A stretch of DNA of 38,779 nt from an uncultured Opitutia bacterium (GTDB taxonomy: Bacteria; Verrucomicrobiota; Verrucomicrobiia; Opitutales; Opitutaceae). Positions 15,123 through 22,639 of the stretch are shown piece by piece (position 1 is the stretch's first letter; each line of letters opens with the position of its first letter). Under the pieces are notes generated by a model, which saw only the letters and a list, made by a program, of their open reading frames with translations, did no database searches and had not been told where the DNA came from. A program made the position numbers and the translations under genes. The stretch spans positions 1-38,779 of the forward strand of contig CAIXKG010000126.1 in assembly GCA_903919985.1 (NCBI GenBank), in the 5' to 3' direction.

Positions 15123-16313
15123 TCAGCTGCGTTTGCGACCGATGAAGCGGGTCATGGCGGCGATTTCGAGTGCGCCTTCCGGTGTGAGGTGGCGGACGAA
15201 GTCGCGGTCCGTGTAAGTGAGAGGTGGCGCGAGGAGGTCGCCAATGCGCAGGTTGAGGAACTCGGGGCGGGCGGAGGGCGCGAGGTTGTTGTGCCAGGCG
15301 TGAAGGAGGCCGCTAAGTGCCCACATGGGATTTCCGGAAAGTGGGACACTGGCATCGAGCGGTTCGAAGCTGGGACCGAACACGAGGCGATGGCCCTCGA
15401 CGGTCATGTTGTAATAGTGGTTCGGGTAGCCGTGATAAGGCACCAACAACGGCACCATCGAATAGACGATGCCATGGGGCTTGAGTACGCGCATGATCTC
15501 GGCGCCGGCGGCGAAGGGGTCGCGGACGTGTTCGAGGGTCGCGAGGGTGAAGACCGCGTCAAAGGTCCCGGTGGCAAAGGGGAGCGATTCGTTGAAGGCG
15601 CGGACATCCGTGCTCGGGTAGTCCATGATCTCCAGGTTGATCACGTTGGAGAAAAGGCGATCTTTGAGACCGGCGCCGCAGTCGAGGATGAGGCCATCGG
15701 CGAAGTGCTGCACGAGAGCGTTCATGACCTCGTCGTAACCGCCTAAGGAATCACCGGTGGCACCGACCGCGGGTATCGAAGCGCGTTGGGCCGGCGTGAA
15801 AAAATCGAGGAGCGTTGGGCTGAACTCGAAGGCGGCGCCGCAGCCCGCGCAAGTTTCGCGGGAGGGCGCGTCGGGCAGAATGGCCTTACAGATGGGGCAC
15901 GCTAAGTGGCCGGCGAGGCGGCGGATTTTCCGGGCCTTGAACTCGGGCGTGATCGCGAAGTGGGCCGGTGGGGCGGCGGGGGGAAACAGGGGCGGCCTCA
16001 GCGGGTGGGCCAAGGTGTGTTCGCCGCTCGCGGTTACGATCGTGATACGGAGCTGGCCGTCAGAAATTTCCGCGCCGGTGGCCTGGCCCACGAAGCCGCT
16101 GACATACGGGCAGGACGGCAGGGCGGCGGAAACGTCGGGCCGCGGGATTAAGGCGAGCCGATTGCCGGCGGCTACCGTACCAGCGAAAACCGCATGGAGG
16201 GGAGTGAGCGAAGCCACCCAGCCCTTGACCGCAAAGTGCGCATAGGCGGGCGTGGTGGTCGGTAGATCGATGTGAAACTGGAGTTCGGACAAAGCGGCGG
16301 GCGGCGTAGACAT
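15123..16313 (-). CDS. SAM-dependent methyltransferase with zinc-ribbon-like insert
   Basis: The 396-residue protein has three parts. Residues 1-125 are an uncharacterised beta-rich region. Residues 139-158 carry two cysteine pairs (CPIC and CAGC), like a Trm112-type zinc ribbon. From about 205 there is a class I methyltransferase with motif I as LILDCGAGLKD, an acidic strand-2 end (NLEIMDYPSTD) and a motif IV region FDAVFTLATLEHV. The substrate is unknown; such proteins often lie in cell-surface polysaccharide clusters, and a glycosyltransferase fragment lies just upstream. Start ATG 16313 fits the beginning of coding quality. Confidence 0.85.
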   Translation of the reverse strand: MSTPPAALSELQFHIDLPTTTPAYAHFAVKGWVASLTPLHAVFAGTVAAGNRLALIPRPDVSAALPSCPYVSGFVGQATGAEISDGQLRITIVTASGEHTLAHPLRPPLFPPAAPPAHFAITPEFKARKIRRLAGHLACPICKAILPDAPSRETCAGCGAAFEFSPTLLDFFTPAQRASIPAVGATGDSLGGYDEVMNALVQHFADGLILDCGAGLKDRLFSNVINLEIMDYPSTDVRAFNESLPFATGTFDAVFTLATLEHVRDPFAAGAEIMRVLKPHGIVYSMVPLLVPYHGYPNHYYNMTVEGHRLVFGPSFEPLDASVPLSGNPMWALSGLLHAWHNNLAPSARPEFLNLRIGDLLAPPLTYTDRDFVRHLTPEGALEIAAMTRFIGRKRS

Positions 16314-17015
16314 GGCGTGGTAACTAGGGTGTCCAAGGACGCAGGGGCGCGGCCAAGGTGAAATCGGTGAGCTCGAGCGTGGGATGGTAAGCCGGATCGG
16401 GTTTCAACTCTTTTTCCCTGCGCTGCATCATTGTCGCTACCTTGCCGATGATGAGTGCCGGCGGGTTGCACGGTGTCATTGGGATAAAAGAGCAACGCTC
16501 CCAAGCAGCCGATGGCGCAGCGGAAGGCTTGCGAAACCATTTCTTCGAGCCAGTCGGCGGGGATGACTTCAAGGTCGTTGTTGAGCGGGCCTAGGACGAC
16601 GCCCTTTGCAGGGGACGCGGGGTTCAGGCCAGGTTGGGTGTTACTCCGAGAGGTGGGTTGATAGGGCGGAAACCGGTGCGAGGGATGGCGGGAGGAATAA
16701 GCCCGGCGAAGCGGTAGAGTGATTGATAGCCAAGCGAGCTAGGGGGCTTGGCCGCGAGACCAATTTCGATGCACGGCAACCGACCCACGGCTTGCACGAG
16801 AAAACGGGCCAAGCCCGCACGAGCGCCGCGACTGAGGCCGCCCTTTGCCTGGAAAAACCGCGAGGATGAAACTCCCGGGCGACGTGATGTCAGAAACCGC
16901 ACCCCGCCCTCGCAAAAACCAAAGCACGCCCACCCCTCCGGCCGAAGATTTTAATGGCCCAGCCGCACCGGGCCGGCTCTTCTTAGCCTTCGTTTCGCGC
17001 CCTCGTATTTTTACT
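16314..17015. other. Intergenic stretch with glycosyltransferase debris
   Basis: Contains the GT2 remnant described separately. A further minus-strand open frame (16902-16624) with phrases such as GYQSLYRFAGLIPPAIPR may belong to another lost cell-envelope gene, but I cannot assign it. The right end holds the leader of the lipoprotein gene. Confidence 0.4.
16450..16627 (-). pseudogene. GT2-family glycosyltransferase remnant
   Basis: The minus strand gives KGVVLGPLNNDLEVIPADW then LEEMVSQAFRCAIGCLGALL and YPNDTVQPAG. This matches the middle of GT2 glycosyltransferases, where LLLNNDIEV-PDWLEEM is followed by IGAVGALLYYPDDTIQHAG; the NND corresponds to the DxD-like metal site. Both ends are missing and the frame then reads into unrelated sequence, so this is a fragment. 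Confidence 0.75.
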
Positions 17016-17564
17016 ATGACCCACGTCCTTCGCTCACTTTCCCCGGTCCTCTGCGCCGCGCTCGCCATTTTTAGCTCACTGCTGACGGGTTGCAGCACCG
17101 GTACGATCGTATTGGTGCCGGTGATGGGCGGGAAAGAAAAGGTACGAGTAGAACTCACCGCTCACGGTCCGACCCACGCGGCGGAAGACGGTTTTGAGAT
17201 CCAGTTCGTTAGCTTTGTGCCCAACAAAGCACCCAAAACGCCTGACTTCATTTTTCTCATCGGCGTGAAGGATGCGAAACCGCCGCGGAGCATCACGGTT
17301 GAAGATATTACCGACGAAGCATCCCGCATGTTTCTAACGGACGAAGCGCCAAAAGTAACCGCGGGCGTGTGGCGGGGAGAACTCCTCACCCTGCCCCTGA
17401 GTGATCCGCGCATCGAATGGATTCATCGCATGAACAGCGAAATCCGGATCTTCCGTTTCACCATCATTGCAGCCGACGGACATCGCGTCGTGCTCGATCA
17501 GGCGTCCAGTTTTCCGACGTATATCAAGGACGTCGTGCGCGAGGCCTACGGGCTCAAATCGTAA
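17016..17564 (+). CDS. Putative lipoprotein of unknown function
   Basis: The 182-residue protein starts at ATG 17016 with a lipoprotein signal: a hydrophobic stretch ending in the lipobox LLTGC, with the lipidated cysteine at residue 26. The mature part contains beta-strand-like segments (DFIFLIGV, IRIFRFTIIAADGHRVVLDQ) and no motif I recognise. It has an invariant-looking basic end. The position of the signal peptide decides the start; a longer frame upstream to 16845 is non-coding in appearance. The gene is monocistronic and convergent with uxaC. Confidence 0.8.
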   Translation: MTHVLRSLSPVLCAALAIFSSLLTGCSTGTIVLVPVMGGKEKVRVELTAHGPTHAAEDGFEIQFVSFVPNKAPKTPDFIFLIGVKDAKPPRSITVEDITDEASRMFLTDEAPKVTAGVWRGELLTLPLSDPRIEWIHRMNSEIRIFRFTIIAADGHRVVLDQASSFPTYIKDVVREAYGLKS

Positions 17565-17633
17565 GCGGGCGGCGCGATTCCGCGCGGGCCCGCTAATTTA
17601 GAGCGGGTCAACCCACGCGTGGCCGCTCACGAC

Positions 17634-17663
17634 GTAGCGGCAGGCCGAGACGCCTGCCGCTAC
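17634..17663. terminator. 12-bp inverted repeat between convergent genes
   Basis: GTAGCGGCAGGC and GCCTGCCGCTAC form a perfect 12-bp stem with the six-base loop CGAGAC. It lies between the lipoprotein gene and uxaC, which converge. It could serve as a bidirectional terminator or be one copy of a dispersed palindromic repeat; a shorter GTAGGCC/GGCCTAC hairpin is found at 33348-33370 in the same kind of position. Confidence 0.6.
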
Positions 17664-17723
17664 CCAAAACGGCCCCGGAAAAATTCCAGCCGCTCGACGC
17701 GCGAAAGCCCGTTCCCATCCGCT

Positions 17724-19160
17724 TCACTTCGCCGCGAACTCGGGCGCCAGTTCCAAGCCAAAATAATTTCGCGCGTTTCCGAAACAGATATTCTTCACCA
17801 TGCCGCCCACCAGCGCCATGTCGGCCGGGATTTCTCCGCGGGCCATGTCGCCACCAATCAGATTACACAGCGTGCGGCGGAAATATTCGTGCCGCGGATA
17901 ACTGAGGAAACTGCGCGAGTCGGTAATCATGCCGACGAAGCGGCTCAGCAAACCGAGATTCGAGAGCGCGTTGATCTGCCACTCCATGCCTTCTTTCTGG
18001 TCCGCAAACCACCAGCCGCTGCCGAACTGAAGTTTGCCCGCGATGGAGCCGTCCTGGAAATTTCCGATCATCGTGCCGAAGACATAATTGTCGCTCGGAT
18101 TGACGTTGTAGATGACCGTGCGCGGGAGCTGGTTCGTCGCGTCGAGCGTATCCAAGTATCGCGACAATGCGCGCGCTTGCGGAAAATCGCCGATCGAATC
18201 GAGCCCGGTGTCCGGCCCCAGCGTGCGCAGCAGGCGACTGCTGTTGTTGCGGATCGCGCCGAGGTGAAGCTGCTTGGTCCAGCCGCGCGCCGCATCCCAG
18301 CGCCCGAACTCCAGCATCAAATACGAACCGTAGCGCAACTGGTCTTCCACGCTCGGCACCCGCCCCGCGCGGACCGCGTCAAACACGGCCGTGGCCTGCG
18401 CATGCGTGCACGGCTCGGACAGCGCCATCTCCAAACCGTGGTCGGATAGCCGTCCGCCCGCCGCGTGAAAATCGTCATGACGTTTTTTCAACGCGCCCAA
18501 CAGATCGTCGAACGTGCGCAGGCCATTCGCCGCGAACGCCCCACCCGCCGCGCCACCGAGTTTTTCAAGGTAAGCGTTGAACGCCTTCGCGTCGCCGACG
18601 GCGAGTGCCTTGTCGGGGCGGAACGTCGGATACACGCGCGTCTTCAAACCACTCGCGCGAATCTTCACGTGAAAATCGAGTGCATCGGCGGGATCGTCGG
18701 TGGTACACACGACCGCCACCTTCGAGTTGGTCAGCAGGTCATGCACGCGTAGCTTCGCGAGCGCGGCGTTGCCTTCTTTCCAAACGCCGTCCGCCGTCCG
18801 GGCATCGAGCAGCGCGTCGATGCCAAAATAGCGTTTCAACTCCAGATGAGTCCAGTGATAGAGCGGATTGCGGAGGGTGTGCGGAACGGTCTCCGCCCAA
18901 GCTTGGAATTTTTCGCGCGGCGCGGCATCGCCCGTGCAGAAACGTTCCTGCACGCCGTTGGTGCGCATGGCGCGCCATTTGTAGTGATCGCCCGCCAGCC
19001 AGATTTCCTGCAGGTCGGCGAACTGATGGTTGCTCGCGATCTGCGCGGGCGGCAGGTGACAGTGATAGTCGAAAATCGGCTCGGCCTGCGCGAAGTTATG
19101 GTAAAGTTCGCGGGCGGGCGCGGAGCTCAGGAGAAAATCGTCGGAGATAAAAGAGGCCAT
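17724..19160 (-). CDS. uxaC: Glucuronate/galacturonate isomerase
   Basis: The 478-residue protein is full length for UxaC. It begins with FISDDFLLSS-ARELYH, continues with the metal-binding HxH in FDYHCHLPPAQI, and carries the family phrases WLAGDHYKWRAMRTNGV and GSGWWFADQKEGMEWQ, split here as GSGWWFADQKEG and MEWQ. The C-terminal FVGMITDSRSFLSYPRHEYFRR region is also present in part as MITDSRSFLSYPRHEYF. UxaC interconverts D-galacturonate with D-tagaturonate and D-glucuronate with D-fructuronate in the cytoplasm. It follows the uxaE-like gene by 88 bases on the same strand, so the two are very likely one operon driven from the uxaE promoter. Confidence 0.97.
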   Translation of the reverse strand: MASFISDDFLLSSAPARELYHNFAQAEPIFDYHCHLPPAQIASNHQFADLQEIWLAGDHYKWRAMRTNGVQERFCTGDAAPREKFQAWAETVPHTLRNPLYHWTHLELKRYFGIDALLDARTADGVWKEGNAALAKLRVHDLLTNSKVAVVCTTDDPADALDFHVKIRASGLKTRVYPTFRPDKALAVGDAKAFNAYLEKLGGAAGGAFAANGLRTFDDLLGALKKRHDDFHAAGGRLSDHGLEMALSEPCTHAQATAVFDAVRAGRVPSVEDQLRYGSYLMLEFGRWDAARGWTKQLHLGAIRNNSSRLLRTLGPDTGLDSIGDFPQARALSRYLDTLDATNQLPRTVIYNVNPSDNYVFGTMIGNFQDGSIAGKLQFGSGWWFADQKEGMEWQINALSNLGLLSRFVGMITDSRSFLSYPRHEYFRRTLCNLIGGDMARGEIPADMALVGGMVKNICFGNARNYFGLELAPEFAAK

Positions 19161-19206
19161 GGGAGAAGGGAGTGGAAAAAATCAGGACGAACCGGGTGGC
19201 ACCAAA

Positions 19207-19226
19207 CCGCCGGGAATTCCCGGCGG
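19207..19226. promoter_or_regulatory. 20-bp perfect palindrome between uxaE and uxaC
   Basis: CCGCCGGGAA is followed directly by its reverse complement TTCCCGGCGG. As RNA it would fold with a tight loop. It may attenuate or stabilise the polycistronic message, or bind a dimeric protein. No T-tract follows in the direction of transcription. Confidence 0.5.
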
Positions 19227-19248
19227 CCTAGTATCCTCCATAAAAATC

Positions 19249-21111
19249 TCAGCCCGCGATGCCGTCGAGCATCGCGTCGAGTGTCTTGTAGCCAGCGAGT
19301 TTCGCGTCGGCCGCGGCGCAGGTGCTGGCGGAAGCCAAGCCGGTGTTCTGCGCGAGGAAGACGATGTAGGTCGCGATGTTCTTCGCAAAGTTGAGCCGGC
19401 CTTCATCGCTGATCGTGTAGAACCGGGCGCGCTGGCGATAACCCGCGGGGGTGTGGTCACCGAGCGCCGCTTTCTCGGCCCGGCCGCCAGCGGCGAGCAC
19501 GTGGAGGAAATTATACTCAAACCAGAACATGTGTTCCGGACTCGGCGTGAGCGACTCGAGCGCGGCGCGAGTGACCGTCGGGCTGGCGAAAACTTCCACG
19601 CCGCGGCCGGATTTCGCGAGGGCATCGGTGATAAAGACCCGCGCCATTTTCTGCTCGGTGGCGTCGGCGCTGTAGGCTCCAAGCAACGCGAGCTCGAGCG
19701 TGAACTTGTACCAGTCACGCCAGAGCGCCTGGTCGGCGGCGTGCTTCGAAGCAATCAGCGCCCGGCCCATTTCGTACGTGTAGCGTCCGCTGGTTTTGAT
19801 TTCGAGTCGGCCACCCGTGACCTGCCCCATGACCTGGTAGTTCTCCGCCGACTTGCCGGAGCCGGAGTGAAATCCGATGCTCGCGCCGAAGCCTTTGCAC
19901 ACCGCCCACTGTTTCTCGATGAGCACGCGCAGCGCGGCGTTGTCGGGGTAAGGCATGTTCTTCTGAAAACCGAAGGCGGGCGCCACAAAGTGGATCGTCA
20001 TTCCCAGCGCCTCGCAGAGCGCGAGCATGATCGCCGTCGTCTCGGGCGTGGTGAGGCCCGGCAGTTCGTCGATCGACAGTTCGCGAAGATACGCGCGACC
20101 GGCGTCGGTCGTGAACAATTTGGCGCGCGCGACCGCGTATTTCTCGTCGCGGCGTTTCATTTTCTGCAACGACGGCCAGACGTAGGCGAGCAGCTTGGCG
20201 AAGTCGGCTTCGTTCAACGTGAGGCCAGCTTTCGCGACCCGGGCCTTCACTGTGGCTACGATTGCAGCCGGGACATTGGCGGCGACCCAAGCCGCGGCAT
20301 CGTCCGCCACCTTCGTCTGCGCGAGTTCAGGCGAGAGATCGAACGTGATGTAGCTCGCGAGCACACAGCCGGTGACGAGCGCGTCTTCGCGGTTATCGAA
20401 TTTGCCGCCGATAGGCTGGTGGTCAGCGTTGAACGACCACGCAATGCGGCGCTGGTGAAACCCCGTCTTCAGCTTCGAGAGGACGCAACCATGGCTCATC
20501 CCTTCGACGCTCTGGCCCTGGTGACCCTCGGGGACGTTGGTGCCGATGAAGGGAAACGGCACGGTGTCGAGTTTGCCGGCGAGCATGACATCGGTGTCGT
20601 AGACGAGTTCGCGCGGGATGGAATTCTGGTTGGCGGTGACGCCGATCGCGAGCTGGGCCATCGCCCACTCCACCGCCGGCCAATGCAACGTCGTGAAACG
20701 GGCGCCGATGCCCAGCGTGCTCCGGCCGAGTTGCTCGGTCGCGCTCGGAAAAATCGTGGAGCGCGGATCGTGTTCCTGCGCGAGATTCTTGAGTCGGAGC
20801 AGATTGGCGAATGTGGCGGGGAAAAAGGCCGGTCCGCCCGGCTTGGTCACACCGTCGATCAACGCGACGGCCCGAGCGTCGTTTTTGCTGGAGTCCAACT
20901 GCCAGGCGCAGTCGCCGGTCGCGGCATCCTCCACCAACGTGAAGTCGCCCACCGCCGTCGCGAAACGGCTCTTCGCGTAGACCTTTAACTGGGCGCCTTG
21001 AAGCAGCTTCGCGCTGAGCGCCGACCAATCCAGACAGAAGTCCGGGGACACGCACGGATTAGTCGCAATGCGCAGGCCGTTATTGAGCAGAAACGCGTTA
21101 ATGGCGGACAT
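19249..21111 (-). CDS. uxaE: Tagaturonate epimerase family protein (UxaE-like)
   Basis: The 620-residue product resembles the tagaturonate epimerase family. A glycine-serine-rich lysine loop FHSGSGKSAENYQ fits the family's substrate region, and metal-binding candidates are scattered histidines and acids such as FVAPAFGFQKN upstream of it. UxaE converts D-tagaturonate to D-fructuronate, which lets galacturonate enter the glucuronate branch. The adjacent uxaC gene supports this role. The protein seems longer than the Thermotoga-type enzyme as I remember it, so a distinct subfamily is likely. The gene starts the operon; a 17-bp palindrome lies 75 bases upstream. The family call rests on motif memory and context, not on a search. 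Confidence 0.75.
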   Translation of the reverse strand: MSAINAFLLNNGLRIATNPCVSPDFCLDWSALSAKLLQGAQLKVYAKSRFATAVGDFTLVEDAATGDCAWQLDSSKNDARAVALIDGVTKPGGPAFFPATFANLLRLKNLAQEHDPRSTIFPSATEQLGRSTLGIGARFTTLHWPAVEWAMAQLAIGVTANQNSIPRELVYDTDVMLAGKLDTVPFPFIGTNVPEGHQGQSVEGMSHGCVLSKLKTGFHQRRIAWSFNADHQPIGGKFDNREDALVTGCVLASYITFDLSPELAQTKVADDAAAWVAANVPAAIVATVKARVAKAGLTLNEADFAKLLAYVWPSLQKMKRRDEKYAVARAKLFTTDAGRAYLRELSIDELPGLTTPETTAIMLALCEALGMTIHFVAPAFGFQKNMPYPDNAALRVLIEKQWAVCKGFGASIGFHSGSGKSAENYQVMGQVTGGRLEIKTSGRYTYEMGRALIASKHAADQALWRDWYKFTLELALLGAYSADATEQKMARVFITDALAKSGRGVEVFASPTVTRAALESLTPSPEHMFWFEYNFLHVLAAGGRAEKAALGDHTPAGYRQRARFYTISDEGRLNFAKNIATYIVFLAQNTGLASASTCAAADAKLAGYKTLDAMLDGIAG

Positions 21112-21185
21112 GATGAGATTTTATTTGGGCGAAATACGGGGGAGACGACTCAACGGGCGGGAAACGCACGGCGAAATACCGCATC

Positions 21186-21202
21186 GATCAGACGGTCTGA
21201 TC
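21186..21202. promoter_or_regulatory. 17-bp palindromic operator candidate upstream of uxaE
   Basis: GATCAGAC-G-GTCTGATC is a perfect odd palindrome 75 bases before the uxaE start. Size and symmetry fit a dimeric repressor of the GntR or LacI type; uronate genes are commonly controlled by such proteins. No regulator gene is adjacent. Confidence 0.6.
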
Positions 21203-21260
21203 GCGCGCGTTGCGACGGAGTGGAGCTCCATCGAGCCAAGATGACAACGATGAGATTCAA

Positions 21261-21292
21261 GCGGCGAGAAAACCCACAGGTTTCCTCGCCGC
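21261..21292 (-). terminator. Hairpin after the TlpA-like gene
   Basis: GCGGCGAG pairs with CTCGCCGC, and inside this AAACC pairs with GGTTT around a CACA loop, with one mismatch between the two stems. It lies between the stop of the TlpA-like gene and the uxaE promoter region. There is no T-run, so termination strength is uncertain. Confidence 0.55.
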
Positions 21293-21383
21293 TGACAACT
21301 AGGATTCATGTCCGAATCTGCAAAAACCTCATCCGCCGCCGGAAAATTAGCGTCAAAAGCGCGGCCGGTCCGCTCGCTTGCGA

Positions 21384-22529
21384 TCAACGCACCGGCAATT
21401 TTCCCATGCGCTCCGCCAACGCCGCGTCGAGCGCCGGGCCCCGCAGGTCTTTCGCCACGATCCGACCTTCACCATCGAGCAGAAAACTGGCGGGCAAAGC
21501 GGTCACATTGTACGCCGCGGCGAGCGGCGATTTCCACGCGGTGAGATCGGACACCTGCCGCCAGATGGCTCCGTCTTTTGCGATCGCCGCTTTCCAAGCG
21601 GCGGCGTCCTGATCCACCGAGACCGCGAGGATTTCAAAACCGGCCGCGTGATATTTCCGGTAGAGTTCGACGTAGTGCAGGTTTTCCCGGCGGCACGGTC
21701 CGCACCACGAAGCCCAGAAATCGACGAGTACCAACCGGCCACGGAGAGCAGCGAGCGCGTAGGCGGGCCCCGCCGGCGTCGCCCCCGCGAGCGCCGGCGC
21801 GATCGCACCGATCGCGGTCGCACGAAACCGCGCGATGCGCGCTTCCAACAAACGCGCGATTTCAGCCTGCGGATCACGTTCGGAAAATTCTCGCACCGCC
21901 TTGGCCAGATCTTCGAGGCGGTAATCGCCATCCCAACGCAGCGCCGCCGCATAGAGCGCCGGCGAACCGCGCAGCCGCTCCAGCGTGAAGTCGTTCAACT
22001 CGTGCCGATGTTTACGATAGCCCACGACTTCAGCTTCGGTCAGCCGTGCGACCTCCGCATCATTGCCGGCAATTTGGGCCGCGGCACCCGCGGCACGCAC
22101 CGGGAGCACGAGCCGCCCGAGGGACTCGCTGCGAAACATCTCGTAGTCCGCGTAGAGTTTTTGGTCCGGTCCGCCGGCGACGAGCAATGCGCCGCTCTCG
22201 GCCTCAGACACCTGCAATGCCTGCCCTTCCCCCACCACAAAGGAGGTCTCACTGTCGCCCACGCGAATCGTGAACAATCCCGGACCACTGTTCACCTTAA
22301 CCTGAAACCGACCCGTCGCGAGTTTTCCGGTCGCCACCAACACCGAATCGCGGGTCTCCAGCCATTCACGCGAAACGACGACCGGCCCGTCGGCGCGGCG
22401 CAAGGGCAAGTCCCCGCTCAACTCAAAAGCCGCGTGCAATCCGGCGCCACCGAACGCCAGCGACCCCAGCAAAATCCAACGCAACCTGACGCAGATCGGT
22501 GCGAGCATGAGGCCAAAAATCCAAAGCAT
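21384..22529 (-). CDS. TlpA-like thioredoxin-fold protein
   Basis: About 381 residues. The N-terminus is a signal sequence or membrane anchor (LRWILLGSLAFGGAGLHA). A region of about 230 residues follows, resembling the N-terminal DUF4369-like portion of exported TlpA proteins. The C-terminal thioredoxin domain has VLVDFWASWCGPCRREN with the CxxC near residue 273 and a cis-proline region TALPASF. Such proteins reduce disulfides outside the cytoplasm, often for cytochrome c maturation or stress. Start ATG 22529 is chosen, but ATG 22508 or a longer frame to 22601 is possible. It is divergent from tex. Confidence 0.88.
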   Translation of the reverse strand: MLWIFGLMLAPICVRLRWILLGSLAFGGAGLHAAFELSGDLPLRRADGPVVVSREWLETRDSVLVATGKLATGRFQVKVNSGPGLFTIRVGDSETSFVVGEGQALQVSEAESGALLVAGGPDQKLYADYEMFRSESLGRLVLPVRAAGAAAQIAGNDAEVARLTEAEVVGYRKHRHELNDFTLERLRGSPALYAAALRWDGDYRLEDLAKAVREFSERDPQAEIARLLEARIARFRATAIGAIAPALAGATPAGPAYALAALRGRLVLVDFWASWCGPCRRENLHYVELYRKYHAAGFEILAVSVDQDAAAWKAAIAKDGAIWRQVSDLTAWKSPLAAAYNVTALPASFLLDGEGRIVAKDLRGPALDAALAERMGKLPVR

Positions 22530-22639
22530 CCCTCTCCGTTTCGCAAGATAAGCGTGTGCGATTCCAGTCTCGGCAGGCGTCGGAAATTTTGGGGATTGCA
22601 CGCATCGCGCGGCGCTCTGTTGTCGGCAGTTTTCTTCGC

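Noticed and set aside
19159-20988. 609-codon plus-strand open frame
   Set aside because: Antisense to the uxaE-like gene; composition typical of a shadow frame.
21308-21544. Short plus-strand frame MSESAKTSSAAGKLASKA
   Set aside because: It looked like a possible basic small protein at its start, but most of it is antisense to the TlpA-like gene and coding quality falls off.
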